The notes below the pieces were generated by a model. It was not told the origin of the DNA, searched no databases, and was given only the letters and a program-made list of their open reading frames with translations. A stretch of 64,000 nucleotides of DNA from Chondrosia reniformis (Eukaryota; Porifera; Demospongiae; Chondrillida; Chondrillidae), in NCBI GenBank assembly GCA_947172415.1, contig OX359189.1, positions 146,501-210,500 of the forward strand, written 5' to 3'. Within the stretch, counting starts at the first letter, position 1. Each line of letters starts with the position of its first letter. Shown piece after piece: positions 10,101 to 21,374 of the stretch. Made by a program: the position numbers and the translations under genes.

Positions 10101-12542
10101 ACATGCAGCTAAAGCAACCGTCTCACGCTCCTGTACCTGCCCCAAGGAGGTTCCAGAAGACAGCACCTACAATGAAGAAACAGCAATCTTTTCAGTACTT
10201 TTCACTGGAACAAATGAACTGTATTCCAAATTTTATCAAACAAGTTAGTGTCCATCGCCAAAACCGTTCAACCATTCCGGACAATTTTGAATTTGGTAAG
10301 TACATTCCATCCATCCATCCATCCATCCATCCATCCATCCATCCATCCATCCATCCATCCATCCATCCATCCATCCATCCATCCATCCATCCATCCATCC
10401 ATCCATCCATCCATCCATCCATCCATCCATCCATCCATCCATCCATCCATCCATCCATCCATCCATCCATCCATCCATCCATCCATCCATCCATCCATCC
10501 ATCCATCCATCCATCCATCCATCCATCCATCCATCCATCCATCCATCCATCCATCCATCCATCCATCCATCCATCCACCCACACATCCATCCATCCATCC
10601 ACCCACACATCCACCCACACATCCACCCATCCTTCCATGTCCCCATATGTAGGTGCACAGGATTTGCAGGACGTCTTAGAATGTATTACAGAAGACGCTA
10701 TTGAGTATGTACTGTGATAAGGACCAACCTACACACATATTTATATAATCTTATTGTTGTGTATTTAGAGACGAATTTGAGGGATCTGATAATTGGACTA
10801 AAGCTGGTAAGTGTTTTACTGATATTGAGAGGACTCAACTCTAACAAAATTACTACTTTTAGATGCAGTGCCCAAAAGTGTAACTGAAGAGCATGATCAT
10901 TTGGAGGAAATGTCCAGAGAAGCACTAATTATTCATGAGAATATGCTATTCCAATTAAAGCCCATTGGCAAGGGTAACTTTGGACAGGTATACCATGGCT
11001 TTCTCAAGTATACACCTGACAGTGTTCCCATTGAAGTGGCGGTCAAGGCTATCAAGGTAACCGACCAAGTACCTCATCATCAGACATTTTGTTTCCCGTT
11101 CTATACTTGACAACTGCTGCAGTTCATTGTTTAATAATCATATCTCTACTATCACTTTCATATGTTGAAAACTGTAGTACACTTCAAATTCCTGATTCAA
11201 TAATTCACATTCATCACATTTAGTCTTTCAATCTTGTGTGCCTTACTTATTGTGCTTGTGCCATCCTCTTTAGCCTTCAGCCAACAGTGTGGAGTTGGAC
11301 AGTTTTACCAAAGAGATTATCACAATGGCAAGCCTACTGCACCCAAATGTTGTCAAAATGCATGGCTATATTGAACACGGAAATAGCAGACAGATTGTTC
11401 TGGAGTACCTTCATCTCGGAGACCTGAGAAGCTTTCTTCAAAAACCAGTATGTAATTTTACATTGAATATTATCTTTATTCACAAGTTATACATGTATCT
11501 GCATTAGGAAAACAAGCGTTCAGTGAGACACTTGATAAAGTACATGTATGACATTGCAGCAGGGATGCACTATTTAGCCAGCAAAGGGCTAGTCCATCGA
11601 GTAAGTCACATGACTAACATGGGCTAATCATGTGATCACCATGTGACCTCTTCTTATCAGGATCTGGCTGCTCGTAATGTTCTGCTCAGTCACGAGGAGG
11701 TGTGCAAGGTAGCAGACTTTGGTCTTCTAAGACAGGTGGATAACCAGCAGGAGTATGTCTCCCAGGTGAGAAGAGTAAAATGGCTGATGGATTTGGTGTA
11801 TGTACCCTTTATTTGTCTGTATCAGACCTCCATCGGACTGCCCCTCCGCTGGATGGCCCCAGAGTCTGTGGCAGACAGCAAGTTTTCAACAGCCTCTGAC
11901 GTCTGGAGCTTTGGTATCCTGATGTGGGAGATGTTTAACCCTTTGGCCAAGAAGCCTTTTGATAGCTACAGCAACATGGATCTGATGCGCAAGATACCTC
12001 AGGGTCTGGTCCCAGACATTCCAGAGGTACATGAAAATATGCTGCATCCAATACATACACCCACACAGTCCACCAAGGAAGCCATCAGACCAGTCCAGTA
12101 GGTCAGGTCACACGACTCCTAAGTCATATTTTGACAAATGCCATTAGTTTTCAATAAACAAAGTAATAATAATGCTAGTCATTACATAAATTGAACCCAA
12201 CCACATACTCTGTCTATATTTAGTAATTGGCTACTTACCTTTTATGGATGTCTATGAATATCATTAACTCTCCCAATGACTAACAGCATAGGTGAATAAA
12301 ATTGTAATTTCCCTACAGTTTATTCCATCTAAATTGCCCGAATACGTCAAATTTGGCTAAACTGTGAAGCTAAATATTTGTTCATTCAGTCACTCAGTGA
12401 GATTGAGTTTACCTTTCTCCTTCAGGTTGCTCCCAGCAACATTGTTAGATTGATGCAGGAGTGCTGGAGACTGGAACCTCAAAAGCGGCCCAGTTTTCTA
12501 CTCTTATCCACTCTCCTTTTCAAGTATCATATACAGATGTGA
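7113..12542 (+). CDS. PH domain - multi-tyrosine docking linker - tyrosine kinase
   Basis: Twelve coding exons give 776 residues: 7113-7115 (ATG alone), 7303-7413, 8946-9074, 9182-10295, 10653-10704, 10769-10806, 10863-11056, 11274-11447, 11508-11600, 11661-11765, 11826-12026 and 12426-12542. Phases agree throughout. Residues 2-95 look like a PH domain ([15 protein letters not shown], ending EMIEWMEAI). Residues 110-400 are disordered with SH2-docking-like tyrosines: YRNE (111), three YxxM (146, 212, 254), YVPV (188), YVTL (308) and YMQL (388), then a proline/arginine stretch APVPAPRR. The kinase (about 512-770) has [25 protein letters not shown], one activation-loop Tyr in QEYVSQ, and RWMAPES. 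No SH2, SH3, signal peptide or membrane segment is seen. By analogy the PH domain would bind phosphoinositides and YxxM would bind PI3K p85. The family within tyrosine kinases is not settled. Confidence 0.85.
7895..8112. repeat. 23-bp minisatellite with longer variants, kinase-gene intron 2
   Basis: Unit 'accaatgggggtgccttctg' plus 'tgg', about 8 copies, some extended by 'ccgttggggatg'. The flanking intron (7414-7894 and 8113-8330) shows nothing else. Confidence 0.92.
8331..8780. repeat. 27-bp minisatellite, ~16 copies, kinase-gene intron 2
   Basis: Unit 'gaagggtgtggcacagagtg' plus 'tagtaag'. Copies differ mainly at one site (acagag or acaaag). The 27-bp period leaves all frames open, which produces long false ORFs on both strands. 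Confidence 0.95.
10304..10640. repeat. (ATCC)n microsatellite filling kinase-gene intron 4
   Basis: About 270 bp of perfect ATCC followed by degenerate 'cacccacacatcc' copies. It occupies nearly the whole 357-bp intron between the linker exon and the next exon. Confidence 0.97.
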
Positions 12543-12676
12543 CCCCGCCCACATTTTACACAAACCTACATGAGTCAGTATATATTTTGACACGACTAAA
12601 GTTTATTTCATTTGTTCATTTGTGCCAATCAAGCAAATTAACTATTCCAAACAGCGAAATAAAAAAGGATTATACA

Positions 12677-13206
12677 TCATAATATGCGTTTGCTGTTAAT
12701 ATATTCCTTGAGTGTCTTCTTTGACAATTTGATAGTGGCTCTATTCTTCCTGATAATGGTGCATCTGATGACCGTCTCGTTGAGCACCATAGCCCGCCTT
12801 ATCGGCGGAAGTTCATCTGCAGGCAACTCAGTATCTACCACCAAATACCTGCATGACATGGCACACACAATCAATGAGGTTAGTATGTATGAAGAAAAGA
12901 GTTATTATGCTAATAACGTTTGATTGAAGGCGCGGAGACGGAACAAGACACTGCTCGCTTGCAATCACCTTCCAGTAATGTGTTTCTTCGCGTTTGCGAT
13001 CATTTTGTAGGGTAGCTGTCTCTCTCCTAGGTTCTCCATCGTCCTGATGACCCCTCCTCTCTCCACGAGGGAAGAGACTATCTTTTTAATTTCGGGAATA
13101 ATTTTGGCCTGTACGGGGAGTAACATACATATACGAAAGCGTGAGCGAAGTGCAGTACACTCACTTTATCCAGAGCTTGCAGAATTAGGGAAAACTCGTA
13201 TCGCAT
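12677..13206 (-). CDS. MRPS6: Mitochondrial ribosomal protein S6 (bS6m), three small exons
   Basis: Exons on the minus strand are 13165-13206, 12969-13108 and 12677-12848, giving 354 nt and 117 residues (human MRPS6 is about 125). The splice sites are canonical: donor gtgagt, acceptor gtacag, donor gtgatt, and acceptor gcag preceded by a 'tactaac' branch point. The protein begins MRYEFSLILQALDK, matching the bS6 start (MPRYELALILKA). It continues with ERGGVIRTMENLGERQLPY (bS6: GAIVRDLENLGERALPY) and then RYLVVDTELPADELPPIRR, the bS6 beta strand and helix. bS6m is part of the small mitoribosomal subunit platform. The gene lies tail-to-tail with the tyrosine kinase (134 bp) and head-to-head with intersectin (138 bp). 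The exons are too short to show up as ordinary ORFs. Confidence 0.92.
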
Positions 13207-13344
13207 TTTGCTGTACTGAAGTTACGCAATTTTTTCAGCACGTGACTACAAACTGCAAGGTGATTTCCGTTGTCGACCTAATACAAAATGGCTCTTCCCG
13301 GTTGGGAGCGAAACCCCTAAAGTATTTTAAAGATTTTATTATAA

Positions 13345-16300
13345 ATGAGTTTTACCACATTTTCTCAACCTCCAAATAGCATGACTGACTGGGTTATTCC
13401 GCTATTTGACCGGCAACAGTACGAGACCCATTTCAGAACGCTTCCCCTCGATAGCAACCAGAAGCTCTCAGGGCAAAACGCAAAGCCAACCTTTCAGGCG
13501 TCTGGTATCCCCCTCTCTCTCCTTAGTCAAATATGGTAAGTATCAAAAGTGTTTCGACCTCGTTTGTGTTCCATTGTCAGTGATCTACTGCATCATAAGC
13601 TGTAGTCTAGTACAGATAGCCCATACCTGATCGAGAGTCACTCTGCCAGTCACGTGATCTCCCTGTCCCCTAGGACACTGGTAGATCAAGACTGCAATGG
13701 ACTCATTGATGTCAGTGAATACTGTGCAGCGAGGCATCTGATTAAGAAGGTCCAAGAAGGTCACTCACTACCACCCACTCTACCCACCTCACTGGTGTAC
13801 ACGCCCCCCATGGGTGGGGCGGCACTGAACCAATCTTGGGGAGGAGGAATGGGGACAGTGTATCACTCTCAAAGCCTACCCCGGGCCAGTGTAAAGACTG
13901 TTTGGCAATCTGATCCACTCAACCTCTCCCTCGGTCCCTCCCTGGGAGGGGAATCCCCCAGGAATCCAGTCAAGGTGGTGAGGCCTCCACTGCTGCCATC
14001 AGCATCACTGCCCAGTGCGGGAGTGACCGGAGGCTCTGGAGGGGTGGGGATGTCTGTGTCACTGAAGGCAGTTGAGGAGGGCTGGTCCATCCCGCCCCCT
14101 CAAAAGAGCAAGTACAACCTGATGTTCAACACTTTGGATAAGAAGAGGAGCGGATTGCTCACAGGTCAGGTGGCTAGGAATGAGTTGCTCAAGTCACATC
14201 TTGACTATAACACTCTAGCCAAAATATGGTTAGTGTCTGGTCAACACGCATTCACTTTATTATAAAAGTGTCTTATTTTGAATATTGTTTTATGTAAGTT
14301 ACTTGTGTAAGAGGTGTGGAATGAGTAATGTATGCCTGTTCCTCACGCATGTTCTGAGAGTGAGTACTTGTGTCCTCATTAGTGTAACAGCCAAGTGATT
14401 ATGATTGTATCATATTCTATTGAAGCAGTAACTGTATTATGACTGATGTATTAATGTCTGTTGTAAGGTTGCTGTAGGATGTGAAGAACCTCTATAGCTT
14501 CCTTGAGGAAGGTTATGTGCTATTTTTAGTATCATTACCTTGACTGATTGGTGTTTTAAGTATTTATGGTTTCCATGGTCACAGTCCATTTTCATTCCTG
14601 TTGCCCAGGGAGTTATCAGATAATGACAAAGATGGCCATCTTACTAGGAATGAGTTCTGCATCGCCATGCACCTCTGTGACAAGGCCAAGCAGGGACTTT
14701 CCCTCCCACTCACACTCCCAGATGAACTGATCAGTGAACTACAGAAGGCAGCACCTGGCGATTCCAAGCCCTCAGAGGTCACTTTGACACTGGAGGACAA
14801 GAGGAAGCAGAACTTTGAGAAAGGCAGACTCGAGCTGGAGAGGAGGCGACAGGAGATCAGAGCCCAAGTGGAAAAGGAAAAGGTCTTTATATCACATTGT
14901 AGCTCTTTAAAGGATGCCATGTTTACGTGCTGTCACCTCTTTAGGAGGAGAAGGAGAGGAGGCTGCGAGAGGCGGAGAGGGCTAGGATGGAGAAGGAGAG
15001 AGAGGAGCAGGCTCGCAGACAACACATGGAGTTGGAGAGGCAGCGGAGACTGGCTCTGGAACAGGAACGGGAACGACAGAGGCAGGTCCTGCTGAGAGAG
15101 GCAGAGGAGAAGGAGAGAGAAAGGAGAATTATGGAAGACCGTGCCAGAAAGCGCTGCCAAGAATTACTTGGTCAGTGCCAGGTTGAGAGAGGGTTAATCC
15201 TGCGTCTCCAATCTCGTAAAAATGAAATAGAAAAAGAGTTAAATTCCTGGGTAAGTGGCAGAAGTCTGAGACTGTCCATTCTCCGGTGATGTGCTGACTG
15301 TATGAACTGCAGCTGGTGGAGAAGGGAAGGCTGCAGTCAGAGCTGGAGCGGCAGAATGAGGTGCGTCAGAGACATCAGGATGCACTGAGAAGTGCCAAAG
15401 TGTCTTCAGAGCTGAGGAGGGCAGAGTTGTCTGAATTAAGAATTGTGCTAAATGTGAGTTGTTCAAACCTTGTAGGAAGGTATCCCTTCTCTATTTCTGT
15501 TAACTAACTGAACTCTTTAGGAGGTCAACAAGGAGTGGCTTGCTCTCCAGCAGGAGCACCAGCTGCTCTCTGATGCTCTGCGTTCTTCCCCAGAATTCCA
15601 GACTCTAAGCTTCCGCCAACAGCACGTGTCTTCAATCAAGTCACAGCTCGAGTCATCCCTGACTTCACTCAGGGCACAGATGATGTTTTTGACTGAAGTT
15701 ACTGCCAAAACTGAAGTACAGAAAACTGAAGCAGAAACTAAACTAATGGTTAGATCTTCACTCTCCCATTCTCCTCCCCGCCCCCTCCCCCACTGGTACT
15801 CTTTGCTCCCCTTCCCCCTCCCCCACTGGCACTCTTTGCTCCTCTCCTCCCCCTCCCCCACTGGCACTCTTTGCTCCCCTCCCCCTCCCCCACTGGCACT
15901 CTTTGCTCCTCTCCTCCCCCTCCCCCACTGGCACCCTTTGCTCCTCCCCGCCCCCTCCCCCACTGGCACTCTTTGCTCCCCCTTCCCCCTCCCCCACTGG
16001 CACTCTTTGCTCCTCCTCCCCCTCCCCCACTGGCACTCTTTGCTCCTCCCCTCCCCCTCCCCCACTGGCACTCTTTGCTCCCCCTCCCCCTCCCCCACTG
16101 GCACTCTTTGCTCCCCCTTCCCCCTCCCCCACTGGCACTCTTTGCTCCCCCTTCCCCCTCCCCCACTGGCACTCTTTGCTCCTCCCCTCCCCCTCCCCCA
16201 CTGGCACTCTTTGCTCCCCCTCCTGCATTTTAGGAGTTGAAAAATGCTTATAAGAATGAGGAGAAAGCACTGGAGCAGCTGGGGGTTCTGCTGGAACAAA

Positions 16301-19300
16301 GGAAGAAGATTAGTGAGGAGAGAATTGCTGCTGAGAAGAAGAAACAGGAAGAGATGAAGAGAAAGTTGGAAGAAGACAGGAAACGACAAGAGGAACTGAA
16401 AAAGAAGTTGGAAGAGGATAAAAATAGACAAGAGGACTTGAAAAGGAAGCTGGAAGAAAAGAACAAGAGGGACAAACTTGAAAGGGAATTAAAGGAAAAG
16501 AAAGCAGAAGAGACAAGAAAAAGGGAGGAAGAGAATAGGAAGATGGAAGAAAAGAAAAAGGCCATGGAAGAAGAAAGAAGGAAAAAAGAAGAAAAGAAAA
16601 AGAGAGTGGAGGAAACACACATTTCCAAGAATTTGAAGGATAAAGACCAAAAGAAGGTTAAAGAGCCAATTGTTGGAGTCTCCGAAGTGCAAGTGTCTTT
16701 AGCAGCTGTTGTCAATGCTGAGCAACTCCAAGAGACCAAGCAGCAGCTAACAGAAACTGACAAATGGTCTGCCTTCAAGGACCTGGAAGACAGGCAGTTG
16801 GACAAGTGGTCCGTGTTCAGAGATATAGACATAACACAAGAGTCGTCAGCCAAGCCTGCGACTCCGCCCCCTGTGAAGCCCTCCCCGTTTGAGGCCTTCC
16901 AGATGTCTGATGACTCCCCAAGGCCTCCGCCTCGTGGCAGTGGGCAGTCTCCCCAGGTGGTCATTCAGCCAATCAAAAAGCCGCCCACTAGGCCCCCTAT
17001 CAAGACACAGAGACCAAAACTGGAAGTTGAAAACAGGTCTGCAGGTGCTACACCTGATACTGACAGGAGGGAAACTCGTAAGGTATCCCCTAAACCAGTA
17101 CGCAAGGCTCCTCCTGTACCTGTGGAAAGGACCAGGTTACCTAAGCAACAGACTCCACCCACAAATCTAGCCCCGCCCACAAATCTAGCCCCATCCACAA
17201 ATCTAGCCCCGCCCACAAATCTAGCCCCATCCACAACGCAACCCCAGTCACAGGATGCCAAACAGGTTGGTATGAAATCTATATCACCAACGCCGCCCAC
17301 TCAATCTCAATTTGGTGGAGGTGATGATGTCATGAAGAAAGTACGGGAAATGCAACAAAGGAGGTTGGCAATGAAGGTATGTATACTGCCTGTGTCACAT
17401 GATAGTCACATGTTTATCATGTGATGTATATTTTAATGTAGCAGCAGCAGATGAAACAGGAGGAGATATCAAAGAAACAGGAAGTACAATCATCAAAGGT
17501 GCAGGACAAGGCAACAGAAAAAGGGTTATCCCCCTCAGCTACATGTAGGTATCGAGCGCTATTTGACTATCAAGCATCGAGATCTGATGAGCTCTCTTGT
17601 AAGAAGGGAGACATTATTACTGTAAGTGGACCTGGGAGTCATGCTCCACCCCCTATAATTACTGCAACATAGTATCTGAATATTGCAACATAATATCTGA
17701 CTATTGCATCATCTATTTCCCCAGTCCTGCGCTCTTCCTGAAGTACCACCGGAAGGTTGGATCGGAGGAGAGCTGAATGGCACCAGAGGACTGGTACCAG
17801 GCCTCTATGTGGAGCAGATTGATGGAGATAAAGAGCCATCTCCAGCCCCGGTTTATGAGAAGGACGAGAAGGAGGCAGACGAGGTCATCTATACCAACTT
17901 GAAACCAAAGGCAGTGGAAGAGAGTATCTATGCCGTTCCCAGGAAACCAACTGATTATATTAACTTTGAAGAAATTGAGAGTATCCTGCGGGATAGTGCA
18001 GCAGGTGACGAGAGGGTTGCCAAGGTGATGTACGACTGGAAGGGCCTTGAGCAGGGCCAGTTGAGTATTGCAGAGGGACAGATCCTCAAGGTTCTGGGAG
18101 AGAAGGACGACTGGTTTCTTGGGGAGTCAGCCTTCAAGGTATAGTACATCAACTAGGTGTGGTTATGTATATAAATGTGTGTGTAGACTACCTTCTCCTT
18201 TGATGTGTAGAAGGGATGGTTTCCCAAGACTTATGTTGAAATTATTGAAAAGTCCAGTGACAAGATCAGCACTAGCGTGTCTCCTGTCCCCCCCACGTCT
18301 CCCAATTCAGGTGGGTGTGTCCATCCAAGTGGGTGTGTCCATCCAAGTGGGTGTGTCCATCCAAGTCGGTGTGTCCATCCAAGTGGGTGTGTCCCCTAAA
18401 GTGGGTGTGTCCATCCAAGTCGGTGTGTCCATCCAAGTGGGTGTGTCCCCTAAAGTGGGTGTGTCCATCCAAGTGGGTGTGTCCATCCAAGTGGGTGTGT
18501 CCCCTAAAGTGGGTGCGTCCCCTAAAGTGGATGTGTCCATCCAGGCTGCTATGTTTATTTAAAACGTATAGGAATTAACTTGTTTTTAATTACATATCCT
18601 CATTTGATTGTGAGGTTACCAGTACATCTGGTAGATAATTATTACTGGTGGTTCATTAGCTGTGTCTTGTTCCCCTTAGCTGTGATTGACAAGTGTCAGG
18701 CGGTCTATGACTTTCAAGCTGAAGAAGAAGGAGATCTTGCTTTCTCACTTGGAGATGTTATTGATGTTATCAGCAAAGATGGAGAGTGGTGGACTGGGAG
18801 GTTGGGGGAAAAGGAGGGGATTTTCCCTGCCAATTATGTAACTACTTATGGACCTCAAAGGCAGGTTTGTCCTTTAACAAGTATTGCATCATCACCCAGA
18901 GACGCACACAGCCAGACCCTCCCATGTACATAGTATGTATACTCCATGTTATTGTATGCAGCTGTCCGCAGTCAGTGTGACCAGCACTGCTTCAAGTCAG
19001 GTCTCTGTTGCTTCAAGTGATGTGTCAGTTTCACCAACACTCACAGTACCAGGGGAACAAAAATGTAAGACCCGCCGATCTCCTGCAGACAATGCATCTC
19101 TCTGATCACATTTGGTTGGATCTGACGTTTCTCCTTTACGTGTGTGTCTGCTCCTCCTCTGTGTAGTACAACTTGTTGCCAGAGTAAAGAAGGCCTTCAA
19201 GGGAAGGACAGAAGGTCAGTTAACACTTGCCATTGGCCAACTCATCTTGATCAAGCGACAGCTGGAGACGGGTTGGTGGGAGGGGGAGCTGCAGAGCAGA

Positions 19301-21342
19301 GGACACAAGAGGCAGTCGGGATGGTTTCCTAGCAACTGTGTGGAGCTGCTGCCATCAGTTGTAAAGAACTCTGTAGCTGAAAAGAGACTTAGTGTGGCTG
19401 GTGCACCTCTAGTTGTTACTAAGAGTAAGTGTCTTTATGTCACATGCCTATCATGTGCCCTTTGGCTGCATGTCACATGCCTATCATGTGCCCATTGGCT
19501 GCATGTCACATGTCTATCATGTGCCCATTGGCTGCATGTCACATGCCTATCATGTACCCATTGGCTGCATGTCACATGCCTATCATGTACCCATTGGCTG
19601 CATGTCACATGCCTATCATGTGCCCATTGGCTGCATGTCACATGTCTATCATGTGCCCATTGGCTGCATGTCACATGTCTATCATGTGCCCATTGGCTGC
19701 ATGTCACATGTCTATCATGTGCCCATTGGCTGCATGTCACATGCCTATCATGTGCCCATTGGCTGCATGTCACATGCCTATCATGTGCCCATTGGCTGCA
19801 TGTCACATGCCTATCATGTGCCCATTGGCTGCATGTCACATGCCTATCATGTGCCCATTGGCTGCATGTCACATGCCTATCATGTGCCCATTGGCTGCAT
19901 GTCACATGCCTATCATGTGCCCATTGGCTGCATGTCACATGCCTATCATGTGCCCATTGGCTGCATGTCACATGCCTATCATGTGCCCTTTGGCTGCATG
20001 TCACATGCCTATCATGTGCCCATTGGCTGCATGTCACATGTCTATCATGTGCCCATTGGCTGCATGTCACATGCCTATCATGTGCCCATTGGCTGCATGT
20101 CACATGCCTATCATGTGCCCATTGGCTGCATGTCACATGCCTATCATGTGCCCATTGGCTGCATGTCACATGCCTATCATGTGCCCATTGGCTGCATGTC
20201 ACATGCCTATCATGTGCCCATTGGCTGCATGTCACATGCCTATCATGTGCCCTTTGGCTGCATGTCACATGCCTATCATGTGCCCATTGGCTGCATGTCA
20301 CATGCCTATCATGTGCCCATTGGCTGCAGAGGTCCTGTGTCACGTGCTGGCACTCTACACCTACTCGGCAGAGAACAGTGACGAGCTGAGCTTCCACAAG
20401 GGCAGTGTCATTGCTGTCCTGAGAAAGGACAGTGATGACTGGTGGACGGGAGAAGTGAATGGCCGACAAGGACTCTTTCCAGTCAACTATGTTCAGTCCT
20501 TGGATGACCTGCAGCCCCTTCCGGGATCCAGATGTGAGTGGAGAGATTGGCTGTTGACATGATGTGTGTGCACTGCCTGATCTCTGTGTTGCAGGGAAGG
20601 AGTGTGCCCCTCCCGCAACACTCCAGTCTCTTCCGCCAAAAGCCATAAAGAGGCAGGAGGCCATATTTGAGCTGATTACCACGGAACAGAGTTATGCTGA
20701 CAGTCTGAGACTTGTCAAGGAAGTGTTCTTTGAGCCAATGGAGGAAGCTAATGTCCTCAGAATAGATGAACTGGCAAGAGTGAAGGTAAACTGGGACGAC
20801 CTCATCAAAGGAAGTGAAAAGTGTTTAAAGTGAGTTAATGGTGTACTTCATGTTTGTGCTTCTGTCACCAGTTGATGCATTACATTTGGTGTGGCTGCAG
20901 TGCGCTGATGGCTCGGTTCCGCATCTCCAAGATGGTTGTGGAGAGGATTGGTGAAGTGATTGTAAAACAGGTAATGAATTTTGGTCTAACTCATGTAACT
21001 AAGAACTGCTCGATTAAGAAACTGAATTTCTCTTTAGATACCAAATTTGGAGGGTCATATTCGCTGGTGCAGTTGTCAGTTGCAAGCCTGTACCATTCTG
21101 CAGAACAAGTCTGCCAACCCCTTTTTTAAAGAATTTGAACAGAAATGTATGCAGGACCCCAGAACAGGGGGACTTCCCCTTAGTAGCTTTCTACTTAAAC
21201 CTATGCAAAGAGTGACCAAATATCCCCTCCTCATTAAAAGAGTAAGTTCCTTTAATTAGTTTAATTGTTTATATTCGATTATTCACTTGTGGTTGGAAAT
21301 GATATTAGTTTAATCAATTGTGGTTAAATGCCCATGGTGATG

Positions 21343-21374
<32 letters not shown>

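Noticed and set aside
12684-12923. Hydrophobic plus-strand ORF that looks like a small membrane protein
   Set aside because: It is antisense to the last exon of MRPS6, which has homology and splice signals.
16248-16964. 238-codon Ser/Phe-rich minus-strand ORF
   Set aside because: Antisense of the K/E-rich intersectin coiled coil, which always yields F/L/S-rich shadows.
19112-20682. ORFs of 320-425 codons through the 33-bp array
   Set aside because: Repeat artefact in an intersectin intron; the frames of the flanking SH3 exons do not match across it.
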